DNA of 64,000 nt, taken from assembly GCA_965216205.1 (NCBI GenBank), contig OZ244139.1, positions 4,154,001 through 4,218,000 on the forward strand. The letters run 5' to 3'. The notes below the pieces were generated by a model, which saw only the letters and a program-made list of their open reading frames with translations, was not told the DNA's origin and did no database searches. Of the stretch, positions 1 to 8,312 are shown one piece after another. The translations under genes and the position numbers were made by a program. The stretch is from CADEDH01 sp965216205 (lineage in GTDB: Bacteria > Actinomycetota > Acidimicrobiia > Acidimicrobiales > SZUA-35). Position 1 is the stretch's first letter. The number at the start of each line of letters is the position of its first letter.

Positions 1-421
1 GCCACTCGGGATCGGGTGGGCGTCGCGAGCCGATCAGCACCAGCGATCCTGACGGCAGCAGCGCCAGCACGTCGTTGCGCAGCCAGCGCTCGACAGCAGA
101 CGATGGTTCCAGCGTGTCGAGAACGACGACCGCCCGTTCGTCCGCCGGGCAACGCCGGAGCTCGTCGAGCATGGCGGCGGTGCAGGCCCGACCGTCGGCC
201 TCGCCGGAGCGGAAGTCGGCGGCGCCAACGGTGCGCCCCGCCCGCTCAGCACAGCCGGCGAGTACCGAGAGGAGGTGGGTCTTACCGATCCCGCCAGGGC
301 CGAAGATCCACCAGACCTGGGCCTGGTCGGTGTGGACGATCGACTCGAACGCGGCGATCTCGCATCGACGGCCGATGAAGTCGCGATGAGCCACCGCTAA
401 CGCATCGTCATACAGGCTCAT
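1..421 (-). CDS. P-loop (STAND/AAA-like) ATPase, N-terminal part, cut by window edge
   Basis: Reading leftwards from ATG at 421 gives about 140 codons without a stop, running off the window. A Walker A motif GPGGIGKT lies near residues 42-49. A hydrophobic strand ending AVVVLDTLE, at about residues 95-105, fits Walker B. Such N-terminal ATPase modules open with a short FIGR segment, seen here, and occur in STAND regulators and LuxR-type or cyclase-linked regulators. The C-terminal effector domain lies outside, so the function is unknown. The start is supported by a TACGCT -10 box (428-433) six bases upstream, giving a leaderless transcript. It is divergent from the oxidoreductase at 612. Confidence 0.7.
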   Translation of the reverse strand, partial: MSLYDDALAVAHRDFIGRRCEIAAFESIVHTDQAQVWWIFGPGGIGKTHLLSVLAGCAERAGRTVGAADFRSGEADGRACTAAMLDELRRCPADERAVVVLDTLEPSSAVERWLRNDVLALLPSGSLVLIGSRRPPDPEW

Positions 422-523
422 GGTCGAAGCGTAGGTGACCTCGCTCCCACCGGGCCCGATCGAATCAGCGTGCCGTCGGTCACGACACCGGCGATGGCAA
501 ACGCAGGAGTTGGACAGTTTCTG

Positions 524-599
524 GTCTGGTGAGTGAGCACCGATTCCCCCGAACGTGATCCGTATCGAGAGGCCGAACCGAGTGACGGCCTCACCAGAC
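524..599. promoter_or_regulatory. 10-bp inverted repeat next to the RBS of the 612 gene
   Basis: GTCTGGTGAG at 524-533 is the exact reverse complement of CTCACCAGAC at 590-599. The right arm ends directly before the GGAGGG ribosome site of the 612 gene. It could be a pair of operator half-sites in the divergent promoter region, or an RNA stem that masks the RBS. Only the repeat itself is seen; the role is inferred. Confidence 0.4.
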
Positions 600-611
600 G
601 GAGGGAATCCA

Positions 612-2066
612 ATGGCTGACATCATCGTGATCGGCAGCGGCATGGCCGGCAGCGTGGCCGCTCTGCTACTGACCAGAGACGGGCATTCCGTGACCGTGCT
701 CGACCGCGACCCGGGACCGCTCCCGACCGACGTCGAAGACGCATGGCAATCGTGGAATCGGCGGTCGGTCGGCCAGTTCCGGATGCCCCACATGCTGCTG
801 CCGCGGGGGACATCGATCCTGCTCGACGAGTTGCCAGAGGTCGTCGCTCGTTTCGAGCTCGTCGGTGGCCTCAACGTCAACGCCCTCGACGTCTACCAGC
901 CGCCAGGCAACTCAGAAGCGAGTCGACCCGAGCTCGCCGGCGATCGGCGCTTCGACATGCTGGCCGGCCGCCGGACCACACTCGAATGGGTCGTGGCGGC
1001 GAGCGTCGAAGCCGAGCCGCTGGCAACGGTTCGGCGGGGGGTCGCCGTTCGAGGCCTCCTCGCCGGTCCGGAGATCGTCGCTGGCACACCCCATGTGGCC
1101 GGTGTCCGACTCGAGGACGGGGAGGAGATCCCCGCCGACCTGGTGGTCGACGCGACGGGCAGGAACTCGCCGACGCTGCGATGGCTCGCCGAGCTCGGCG
1201 GGAGGGCTCCGATCGAGGCGAGTGAAGACAGCGGGTTCGCCTACTACGGCCGGTTCTACCGGTCGGCCGACGGATCGGTTCCCGAGTTCCGGGCCCCGGT
1301 GCTCACCCCCATCGGGAGCATCTCGCTCCTGACCATCCCGTCCGACAACGGGACCTGGTCGACGATGGTGTATGCCGCTTCGGACGACGAGCCACTCCGA
1401 CGGCTCCGGGAACCGGACGTCTTCGACGCGGTCGTTCGGGCTTGTCCGCGCCACGCCCACTGGCTCGACGGTGAGCCCATCAGCGACCTGTCGTGGATGT
1501 TCGGTGTCAGCGACCGGAAGCGGACGTTCGCGGTCGACGGCGAGCCGGTGGTGACCGGCCTGGCGCCGATCGGCGACGCCGTGGCCTGCTCGAACCCCTC
1601 GCTCGGTCGGGGAATGTCGTTCGCCTTCCTCCACGCCACCGTGCTGCGCGACGTGGTGCGGAAGCACCTCGACGACGGTCTCGAGCTCGCCCGGGAGCTG
1701 GCCCGGCGGACCGAGTCGGAGCTCGGACCGTGGTTCGAGGCCACCCGGCAGATCGACCGGGCGAGGATCGCCGAGATCCGGGCGATCGCCCGCGGCGAGG
1801 AGGTGGAGGAGACACCGTTGGGCCAGATCGTCGCCGCCCTCGCCACAGCGGCCCAGGTCGACCTGACCGCGGCGCGGGCCTGGTCGGAGATCATCGGCTG
1901 CCTCACCCCGGCCGACGAGGTCGTGGCCCGGGAGGGCCTCCTCGACCACGTCATCGCCGTTGCCGCCTCGGTGCCCGCCCCCGTCCTCGGCCCCGATCGC
2001 GCTCAGCTCCTCGAGCTGATCGACAGCGTGCCCCGCCCCCGCAAGCGGTTCATGACCGCCCCCTAG
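612..2066 (+). CDS. FAD-dependent oxidoreductase (monooxygenase/GGR-like)
   Basis: This is a 484-residue flavoprotein. The N-terminus has a Rossmann dinucleotide-binding motif, IVIGSGMAGSVAA, followed by the acidic end of beta-2 (VLDRDPG). A second FAD-contact motif, APIGDAVACSNPSLGRGMS, lies near residues 315-335. This layout is typical of geranylgeranyl-reductase or aromatic-hydroxylase/halogenase-like flavoproteins. The substrate cannot be told. ATG 612 is chosen because GGAGGG lies about eight bases upstream and the Rossmann strand starts at once; an upstream in-frame extension to 555 has no RBS. It is convergent with the nitroreductase, with a repeat array in between. Confidence 0.8.
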   Translation: MADIIVIGSGMAGSVAALLLTRDGHSVTVLDRDPGPLPTDVEDAWQSWNRRSVGQFRMPHMLLPRGTSILLDELPEVVARFELVGGLNVNALDVYQPPGNSEASRPELAGDRRFDMLAGRRTTLEWVVAASVEAEPLATVRRGVAVRGLLAGPEIVAGTPHVAGVRLEDGEEIPADLVVDATGRNSPTLRWLAELGGRAPIEASEDSGFAYYGRFYRSADGSVPEFRAPVLTPIGSISLLTIPSDNGTWSTMVYAASDDEPLRRLREPDVFDAVVRACPRHAHWLDGEPISDLSWMFGVSDRKRTFAVDGEPVVTGLAPIGDAVACSNPSLGRGMSFAFLHATVLRDVVRKHLDDGLELARELARRTESELGPWFEATRQIDRARIAEIRAIARGEEVEETPLGQIVAALATAAQVDLTAARAWSEIIGCLTPADEVVAREGLLDHVIAVAASVPAPVLGPDRAQLLELIDSVPRPRKRFMTAP

Positions 2067-2098
2067 CCACCGCTCGACGGCCGCCGGTCACCCACCCC

Positions 2099-2301
2099 GT
2101 TCCGGCAGACCCCACACCCACCCCACCCCGTCTTGGCGGACCCCACACCCACCCCACCCCGTTCTGGCGGACCCCACACCCACCCCACCCCGTTCTGGCG
2201 GACCCAACGCCCATTGGCGGTAGCTGGGTCCGCCAGAACGGATACCGGCGGGCGCCAGGTCCGCCAGAACAGCAGGTCGCGGGCGCCAGGTCCGCCAGAA
2301 C
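2099..2301. repeat. Mirror-image 31-bp-pitch repeat array, family A, copy 1
   Basis: The core GTTCTGGCGGACC is present rightwards at 2099, 2130, 2161 and 2192 (the first two diverged) and inverted at 2227-2239, 2258-2270 and 2289-2301. Every neighbouring pair is exactly 31 bp apart on each side. The innermost pair spans 48 bp (2192-2239) and can form a 15-bp stem. Left spacers are C-rich and nearly identical (CCACACCCACCCCACCCC). The array fills the gap between two convergent genes. It encodes nothing convincing. Confidence 0.9.
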
Positions 2302-2350
2302 ACGACGGCGGGGCAGCGGGGCAGCGGGGCAGCGGGGCGGCGAGGCGGCG

Positions 2351-2992
2351 CTACCAGCGGTTCCAGTGGACGTAGTCGTCGAAGGGCTTGCGACGGCCGG
2401 GCTTGAAGTCGGTACCGATGGTGAAGGCGACCGGGCTGAGCGCCACCTGCTGCACCTCGACGTAGGGGATGCCGAGAATGTCGGCGACCTCCTCCTCCGC
2501 GGCGAGGTGCACGGTCGTCCAGCACGTCCCGAGGCCACGAGCTCGAGCGGCGAGCATGAAGCTCCACGTGGCCTGGATGATCGAGCCCCACTTCACCGCC
2601 TGGGTCATCGCCGACGCCCCGTCGAGCCGGCCCTCGATGCAGGGCACGAGGATCGCCGGCACCTCGGGAAAGTGCTCGGCCAGGTGGCGGGCGGAGCCCA
2701 TCATGTTCAGCCAGTCGCCGCGAGCCGTGTCGTCGGTCTCGCGCTCGGCCGACGAGGCGAGGTAGTCGTCGGTGACGAGGCCCAGCCAGATCCGCTTGTA
2801 CACCTCGCCCACCCGGCGGCACTGCTCGCGGTCGTTGCTGACCACGAAGTGCCAGTCCTGGCGGAGCGACGCCGTCGGTGCCTGCAACGCGAGCTCGAGG
2901 CACTCCCGGAGCAGGTCGTCGGGCACGTCGCGCTCGAGGTCGAGCCGGCGGCGGACGGCGCGGGTGGTTGCGAGGACGTGATCGGCTTCCAT
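2351..2992 (-). CDS. Nitroreductase-family flavoprotein
   Basis: This 213-residue protein has the nitroreductase fold signature: an N-terminal TTRAVRRRLD segment that contacts FMN phosphate, APTASLRQDWHFVV at about residues 35-50, and a C-terminal GLGTCWTT region, usual for FMN-dependent nitro/quinone reductases and related dehydrogenases. Physiological substrate unknown. ATG 2992 is used because the FMN-contact strand starts at residue 10. A CAGGCT box sits six bases upstream, so the mRNA may be leaderless. The same frame stays open much further upstream, but that stretch is antisense to the lipoprotein gene. A second nitroreductase of the same length lies at 52506. Confidence 0.85.
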   Translation of the reverse strand: MEADHVLATTRAVRRRLDLERDVPDDLLRECLELALQAPTASLRQDWHFVVSNDREQCRRVGEVYKRIWLGLVTDDYLASSAERETDDTARGDWLNMMGSARHLAEHFPEVPAILVPCIEGRLDGASAMTQAVKWGSIIQATWSFMLAARARGLGTCWTTVHLAAEEEVADILGIPYVEVQQVALSPVAFTIGTDFKPGRRKPFDDYVHWNRW

Positions 2993-3158
2993 CGCTCCAG
3001 CCTGCCCCGTCCCGACGCGTCGGACCACCGGCTGGCTCCCGAACGAGCACACGGCCGGCGGTCGACGCGCGTCCAACATCGCCAGCGAGCGCTCTACCCT
3101 CTCACCTCGGCGACCCGCGCGAGCGGCTCGCCGGATTTGGACGGAGGGAGAGTCCGAT

Positions 3159-4274
3159 ATGGCGAGCGCAACCATTCGAGGAGCGATCATCGCGACCGCC
3201 GTGCTCGCGTTCTGTGCAGCGTGCGCCGGTGGCGAGACACCGGGCGCCGGGTTGGCGGAGACCAACGCCGGGTCGGCGACCGACGTGCCCGGGTCGACCG
3301 GCGCCTCCACGGGGTCGGAGACCACGGCTGCGGCGGGGATCGATGCGACGACGTCGAGCGACAGCGCCGCCGACGGGGGCGGGGCCGCGACGGCCGCCAG
3401 TGGCGTGATCGAGACCGTCGCCACCGAGATCGTGCTCACGTCGGCGAACAACGAGATGAACACCCAGCCCGACGACGAGGAGTGGGGCCTGCTCACCGTG
3501 TCCGGCGCCTACACGACCTCGTCGGTCGGCGAGTTCGCCGGGAGCAACGGCACGAAGCTGATGGTGGTCGACATCGAGGTCGTCCCCGTCAACGATGGCA
3601 ACGTCTTCGCCGAGGCCTTCAGACTGCGGGCCGACGACCAGTGGTACAACCCGATCAACCGACTCAACGTGACGTCGCGAATCGGCGGTGCGATCAACCA
3701 CTCGCTGGTGTTCGAGGTCCCCCAGTCGGTCGGGTCAGCGGTTCTGGAAGCCGGTCTTCCCGAGGAGCTCGGCGTCGGTCGACTGGCCAGCTATGCGCTG
3801 ACCTTCGAGCCCGGCGAGCCCGACTCGCCGCCCCTGCGGACCGATGAAGAGGTCCTCGCGCTCGCGGGTTCGGCCAAGCAGACGAGCGCCGGCAACGAGT
3901 TCAACCTCCAGCCCGACGACAAGGAATGGGGCATGCTCACCGTGACCGGCGTCCGGACGGCCCTGATCGAGGGCGACTACAACGCCACGCTGGAGACAAT
4001 GCTGGTCGTGCTCGACTTCGACATCGTCGTGGGCGAGGGCGGCAACTTCTTCCACCAGACGTTCCGACTCCGGGCCGACGACGAGTGGTATCCACCGGTG
4101 ACCAGGATCAACGAGACCACCAGCGCCGGGGAGGTGTTCAGCGGATCGGTGTTCTTCGAGGTGCCCCGGACCGCGACCACGTTCGCCCTCGAGGCAGGTA
4201 TGCCGGAGATCCTCACCGACTACCAGTGGAACTTCCCGGTGCGTACCGCGACCTTCGAAGTCGTGCTCCAGTGA
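3159..4274 (+). CDS. Putative secreted protein with two duplicated beta-domains
   Basis: This is a 371-residue exported protein that I do not recognise beyond its architecture. The N-terminus is a signal peptide (hydrophobic AIIATAVLAF) ending FCAACAGG, a poor lipobox-like match, so lipidation is possible but not certain. A low-complexity S/T/G/A linker runs to about residue 85. Two homologous domains follow, at about 88-215 and 245-371. Both have an NxxNxQPDDxEWG start, a VVxxDI/DFDIVV strand, FRLRADDxWYxP in the middle and FEVP near the end. The repeat points to tandem DUF4352-like immunoglobulin folds. ATG 3159 has a strong GGAGGGAG ribosome site. It is divergent from the nitroreductase. 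Confidence 0.75.
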   Translation: MASATIRGAIIATAVLAFCAACAGGETPGAGLAETNAGSATDVPGSTGASTGSETTAAAGIDATTSSDSAADGGGAATAASGVIETVATEIVLTSANNEMNTQPDDEEWGLLTVSGAYTTSSVGEFAGSNGTKLMVVDIEVVPVNDGNVFAEAFRLRADDQWYNPINRLNVTSRIGGAINHSLVFEVPQSVGSAVLEAGLPEELGVGRLASYALTFEPGEPDSPPLRTDEEVLALAGSAKQTSAGNEFNLQPDDKEWGMLTVTGVRTALIEGDYNATLETMLVVLDFDIVVGEGGNFFHQTFRLRADDEWYPPVTRINETTSAGEVFSGSVFFEVPRTATTFALEAGMPEILTDYQWNFPVRTATFEVVLQ

Positions 4275-4369
4275 TGTGTCGGCGGCGTCGGCGGCGAGCA
4301 CCCACCGAATCGGCCGGTCGTGCCCTCGCCGAGTAGCTTGACGGAGGAACGCCGTCGAGGGGAACCATC

Positions 4370-5611
4370 GTGAAGTTCGGCATCTTCTATGAGCACCAGC
4401 TCCCACGTCCGTGGCACGAGCACTCGGAGTACGAGCTGCTGCAGAACTCGCTCGTCCAGATCGAGCTGGCCGACCGACTTGGCTACGACTACGCGTGGGA
4501 GGTCGAGCACCACTTCCTCGAGGAGTACTCGCACTCGTCGGCACCCGAGGTATTCCTCGGCGCCGCCAGTCAGCGGACCACCGACATCCGCCTCGGCCAC
4601 GGCGTGATCCAGCTACCGACCAACCAACCCCACCGCGTGGCGGAGCGGGTGGCCACGCTCGATCTGCTGTCGAAGGGGCGGGTCGACCTCGGACTCGGTG
4701 AGGGCGCTGGACCGGCCGAGCTGCATCCGTTCGGCACCCGGGTGCGGACCAAGCGCGACCGATGGGAGGAGGCGGTGCAGGCCATCATCCCGATGTTCAC
4801 GAAGGAGAGCTGGGAGTTCCACGGCGAGTTCCACGACTTCCCGGCCCGCAACGTCATCCCCAAGCCCTACCAGAAGCCGCACCCGCCACTGTGGGTGGCG
4901 TGCTCCAACATCCAGACGATCGGCCAGGCCGGGGCGTGGGGCATGGGCGCCCTCGGGTTCACGTTCGTGTCACCCGAGGCGGCCCGGGCGTGGGTGAACA
5001 AGTACTACAACAACCTCATCCACAACCAGAACAAGCTCACCGACTACCCGAGCAACCCGAACATCGCGATGGTGTCGGGCTTCATGTGCGCCGAGACCGA
5101 CGAGGAGGCCTACGAGAAGGCGTCCGGCTGGACGTTCTTCATCTTCGCGCTGTCGTACTACGGCCGGAAGGGTGTCGACGCCCCAGGCGAGGGCGACCTC
5201 TGGAAGGAGTTCCAGGAGTGGCGCTACACCGAGAAGGCCCAGGCGGCCTTCAACGGTGCCCTCATCGGCTCACCGGAGACGATCCGCCGGAAGCTGCGGG
5301 TGTTCGAGCAGTCGAACGTCGACCAGGTCATCCTGTTGAACCAGGCCGGTAAGACCACCCACGACGACATCTGCAACAGCCTCACGATGTTCGCCGAGGA
5401 GGTCATGCCCGAGTTCCATGCCAACGAGGACGCCCACGCCGAGTGGAAGGCGGATGTGCTGGCGGGGAGGATCGAGCTCGAGGACCTCGACACGACGCCG
5501 TACGACCTGTTCAGCCACCAGAACGAGGACATCGTGCGGCTGACGCCGGAGCAACTGAAGGCCCAGATGGCCGAGAAGGACGCGGCCCGGGCCGCCGCCG
5601 GCCAGAGCTGA
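4370..5611 (+). CDS. LLM-class flavin-dependent oxidoreductase (luciferase-like)
   Basis: This 413-residue protein belongs to the bacterial luciferase-like TIM-barrel family, which uses FMN or F420. The start MKFGIFYEHQ, the AWEVEHHF segment at about residues 43-50, IRLGHGVIQLP and GRVDLGLGEGAG are the family's successive strands. The C-terminal tail of about 60 residues is rich in charged residues. GTG 4370 is chosen because the first beta strand begins immediately. The crotonase gene follows after six bases, so the two are probably co-transcribed and may act in one degradative route. The substrate is unknown. Confidence 0.85.
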   Translation: MKFGIFYEHQLPRPWHEHSEYELLQNSLVQIELADRLGYDYAWEVEHHFLEEYSHSSAPEVFLGAASQRTTDIRLGHGVIQLPTNQPHRVAERVATLDLLSKGRVDLGLGEGAGPAELHPFGTRVRTKRDRWEEAVQAIIPMFTKESWEFHGEFHDFPARNVIPKPYQKPHPPLWVACSNIQTIGQAGAWGMGALGFTFVSPEAARAWVNKYYNNLIHNQNKLTDYPSNPNIAMVSGFMCAETDEEAYEKASGWTFFIFALSYYGRKGVDAPGEGDLWKEFQEWRYTEKAQAAFNGALIGSPETIRRKLRVFEQSNVDQVILLNQAGKTTHDDICNSLTMFAEEVMPEFHANEDAHAEWKADVLAGRIELEDLDTTPYDLFSHQNEDIVRLTPEQLKAQMAEKDAARAAAGQS

Positions 5612-5617
5612 CGTGCC

Positions 5618-6391
5618 ATGACGTACGAGACCATCACCTGGCAGGCGAGCGGCGGGATCGGTCGCCTCACGTTCGATCGGCCGGAGAATCGAAACGGCAT
5701 CACCGGCACCATGATGAACGAGCTCCACGAGGCCGTCAGCCGGGCCGCCGACGACGCCGAGGTGCGCGTGCTGGTGCTGACCGGTGCCGGTTCATCGTTC
5801 TGCGTGGGTGCCGACCTCAAGCACTACTCCAGCGGTGCCGACGATCCCGGCGCTGGGCCCGAGACGTTCCACATCACCAGGCTCCTGCACGAGATGCCGG
5901 CCGTGACGGTCGCCGCGGTCAACGGCGCGGTCGCCGGTGCCGGTTTCGGGTGGGCGTGTGCCTGCGACCTTCGCGTCGCCACCCGATCGGCGGTGTTCAA
6001 CACGGCGTTCCTCGACGTGGCGGTCGCCGGCGACATGGCCGGTCCCTGGACACTGCCCCACCTGGTCGGCGCGGCCAAGGCCCGGGAGCTGTACTTCCTG
6101 CCCGGCAAGTTCGATGCCGACGAGGCCAACCGCATCGGGCTGGTCGCCGACGTCTTCGACGACGACCGGTTCGCCATCGAGGTCGACCGGATCGCCGACC
6201 GTCTCGCAGGGGCAGCGCCGCTTGCGCTCGCCGGGATGAAGCAGAACTTCCTCGACGGCGAGCGCCTCCCCCTCGCCGAGTACATCGACGTCGAGACCGA
6301 GCGCCATCAGGCGATCACCGCGAGCGACGACACCAAGGAGGCGTTCGCGGCGTTCGTGGAGAAGCGCACGCCGTCGTTCAAGGGCCGGTAG
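5618..6391 (+). CDS. Enoyl-CoA hydratase/isomerase (crotonase) family protein
   Basis: This 257-residue protein has the crotonase CoA-binding and oxyanion-hole segments: FCVGADLKHYS near residues 62-72 and NGAVAGAGFGWACACDL near 104-120. The two glutamates that act as acid/base in true enoyl-CoA hydratases are not at their usual places: G and L or D stand where GGGCE and GQPE are expected. An isomerase, hydrolase or other crotonase reaction is therefore at least as likely as hydration. It starts six bases after the LLM gene, pointing to an operon. Confidence 0.8.
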   Translation: MTYETITWQASGGIGRLTFDRPENRNGITGTMMNELHEAVSRAADDAEVRVLVLTGAGSSFCVGADLKHYSSGADDPGAGPETFHITRLLHEMPAVTVAAVNGAVAGAGFGWACACDLRVATRSAVFNTAFLDVAVAGDMAGPWTLPHLVGAAKARELYFLPGKFDADEANRIGLVADVFDDDRFAIEVDRIADRLAGAAPLALAGMKQNFLDGERLPLAEYIDVETERHQAITASDDTKEAFAAFVEKRTPSFKGR

Positions 6392-6453
6392 CGCCGGGCG
6401 CCAGGCGCCGATCCGCTTCGGGCCGTGCCTGGTCTCGCCGTCGAGCGATCCGG

Positions 6454-6459
6454 TAGCGT
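6454..6459 (+). promoter_or_regulatory. -10 box (TAGCGT) of the GrdB-family gene
   Basis: TAGCGT ends six bases before ATG 6466, and no Shine-Dalgarno sequence is visible. The same layout precedes many other genes in this window, so the transcript is probably leaderless. Confidence 0.5.
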
Positions 6460-6465
6460 CGACCC

Positions 6466-7296
6466 ATGGAACCAGTTCGCTACGTCGACCTGCTCAACCA
6501 GCGCTATCAGCAGCAGGGGTTCCCGCCCTACCGCTGGACCGAGAACGAACCGGGCGAGCTCACGCCGCTCACCAAACCGCTCGCCGAGTGTCGGGTCTCG
6601 ATGCTCACCTCGGGAGGTGTGTCGCACTGCTCGATGCCCACGTGGGATCCGAAGGCCAGGAACGACTTCCGGCTCGACACCGTCGACCCCGCCGACACCG
6701 GCGCCGACTTCCAGGTGAGCGACAGCTACTACGACACCACCGACGCCGAGGACGACGTCAACACGGTGTTCCCCATCGATCGGCTGCGGGAGCTCGACCA
6801 GGCGGGCGTGATCGGATCCGTCGCACCCCGGCTGTGGAGCGGCTTCATGGGCCGGATCTACAAGCGCACCCACGTGCGGGAGGTGGCGGCACCGGCGTTG
6901 GCCGAGGAGCTCCACGACGACGACGTCGATCTGTTCCTCCTCGTACCCGCTTGACCCCTCGACCACCAGACCGTGGGTCTGGTCGCACGGGTCATCGAAG
7001 CCTCGGGCATCCCGACGGTCCTCGTCTCCACCGGCCGGGATCTGACCGAGCTGGTCTGCCCGCCCCGGACGCTGTTCGTGAACTTCCCGATGGGGAACCC
7101 GTTCGGTCCGCCGCACCAGATCGAGGTGCAGCGCGGCATCCTCCAGGCCGCTCTGGAGCTGGCCGCGTCCGACATCGAGGCCGGCACGATCGTCGACCTG
7201 CGCGACGAGTGGCCAGAGGACTTCACCGACAAGGTGTCGGCCACCCTCCTCGCGATGTCGCCCGGCGACGTGGCGGCCCAGGCCAGCAAGAACTGA
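6466..7296 (+). CDS. GrdB-family (glycine/sarcosine/betaine reductase B-like) protein, candidate selenoprotein with in-frame TGA
   Basis: One frame runs from ATG 6466 to the stop ending at 7296, interrupted only by TGA at 6952-6954 (codon 163). Before it lie family segments: SMLTSGGVSHCSMP, FDT-like YDTTDAEDDVNTVFP, GVIGSVAPRLWSGFMG and DVDLFLLVPA. After it come PLDHQTVGLVARVIEASGIPTV and FPMGNPFG. In the selenoprotein B family the equivalent junction is VP-x-U-P-x-C-H-Q-x-V-G-L, so TGA sits exactly at the Sec position. The usual Cys three residues later is Asp here. A stem of eight base pairs with a GUG loop (6965-6983) lies just after TGA. Expected length with Sec is 276 residues. Without readthrough the product would end before its C-terminal half. 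The SelA/B/C/D genes are not in this window. Confidence 0.75.
6965..6983 (+). other. Candidate bacterial SECIS hairpin
   Basis: ACCAGACC (6965-6972) pairs fully with GGTCTGGT (6976-6983) around the loop GTG. The loop begins 19 nt after the TGA, and its first base is G. Known bacterial SECIS elements sit inside the coding region just downstream of UGA with a short stem and a G near the start of the apical loop, which this matches. Confidence 0.55.
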
Positions 7297-7316
7297 CCGA
7301 CCCGTAGGCTCGGTCC

Positions 7317-8282
7317 ATGACCGCCGACGCCGATCCGCACCTCCACGAGATCGCCGAGCCGTTCGACGAGGGGATGCTCGACGTCGGCGACGGGCACGCG
7401 ATCTGGTGGCAGCAGTCGGGCAACCCCGACGGCAAGCCGGCGGTGATGCTCCACGGCGGACCGGGCGGCGGCTCGTCGCCCCGAAGCCGCCGATTGTTCG
7501 ACCCGGCCCGCTACCGCATCGTCCAGTTCGACCAGCGGGGCTGTGGGCGCAGCACCCCGAGCGCCGGCGCGCCGACGGTCGACCTGTCCGCCAACACGAC
7601 CGCCCACCTCGTGGCCGACATCGAACGGCTGCGACGCTCGCTCCACATCGACCGGTGGCTCGTGTGGGGTGGCTCGTGGGGCACCACCCTCGGCCTGGCC
7701 TACGCCCAGGCCCATCCGCCGTCGGTGAGCGAGCTGATCCTGTCTGCGGTGACCAACACCACCGCGGCCGAGGTCGAGTGGGTCACGCGGTCGATGGGGC
7801 GGGTGTTCCCCGAGGCGTGGGCCGAGTTCGTCGCCGCGCTACCTCCCGAGGACGGCGCCGGGAACCTGGCCCTCGCCTACAACCGGCTCCTCGTCGACCC
7901 CGACCCGGCGGTCCACGAACCGGCGGCGCTGGCGTGGTGTGACTGGGAGGACGTGCACGTGTCGATCGCCAACGGCTACGAGCCGAGATTCCGTTCCGAG
8001 GACCCGGCGTTCCGACTCTGCTTCGCCCGGCTCGTCACCCACTACTGGGGTCACGCCGGCTTCCTCGACGACGGCGAGCTGCTGGCCAACGCCCACCGGC
8101 TCGGTGCCATCCCGACCTACCTCGCCCACGGCCGGATGGACATCAGCGCCCCGGCCCACATCGCGGTCGCCGTGGCTGAAGCCGTCCCCGGCGCCGAGCT
8201 GTTCATCGCCGAGCGCGAGGGCCACGGCGGACCGGCGATGAGCGCCTGGGTCATCGAGGTGACCGACCGCCTCGCTGGTTGA
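7317..8282 (+). CDS. pip: Prolyl aminopeptidase (proline iminopeptidase)
   Basis: This 321-residue alpha/beta hydrolase shows the proline iminopeptidase signature: MLHGGPGGGSSPRSRRLFDP (oxyanion loop), QFDQRGCGRSTP, and the nucleophile elbow GGSWGTTLGLAYAQAHP with the catalytic Ser. The C-terminal HGRMDIS and EREGHGG give the Asp and His of the triad. It releases N-terminal proline from peptides and is normally cytosolic. A TAGGCT box lies six bases before ATG 7317, so the mRNA is probably leaderless. It is convergent with the PhnD-like gene. Confidence 0.9.
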   Translation: MTADADPHLHEIAEPFDEGMLDVGDGHAIWWQQSGNPDGKPAVMLHGGPGGGSSPRSRRLFDPARYRIVQFDQRGCGRSTPSAGAPTVDLSANTTAHLVADIERLRRSLHIDRWLVWGGSWGTTLGLAYAQAHPPSVSELILSAVTNTTAAEVEWVTRSMGRVFPEAWAEFVAALPPEDGAGNLALAYNRLLVDPDPAVHEPAALAWCDWEDVHVSIANGYEPRFRSEDPAFRLCFARLVTHYWGHAGFLDDGELLANAHRLGAIPTYLAHGRMDISAPAHIAVAVAEAVPGAELFIAEREGHGGPAMSAWVIEVTDRLAG

Positions 8283-8312
8283 TCCGCCCGGCCTACTGCT
8301 CCGCCTCGCTGA

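Noticed and set aside
2099..2301. CRISPR array at the 31-bp repeats
   Set aside because: The spacers are as conserved as the cores and low-complexity, the array flips orientation in the middle, and there are no cas genes.
2993..3496. N-terminal extension of the nitroreductase
   Set aside because: That frame is antisense to the secreted-protein gene, which has a strong ribosome site and signal peptide.
6466..6954. A complete 162-residue gene followed by a separate small gene at 6973
   Set aside because: Both pieces match consecutive parts of one GrdB-family protein in the same frame with only TGA between, so one selenoprotein gene is more likely.
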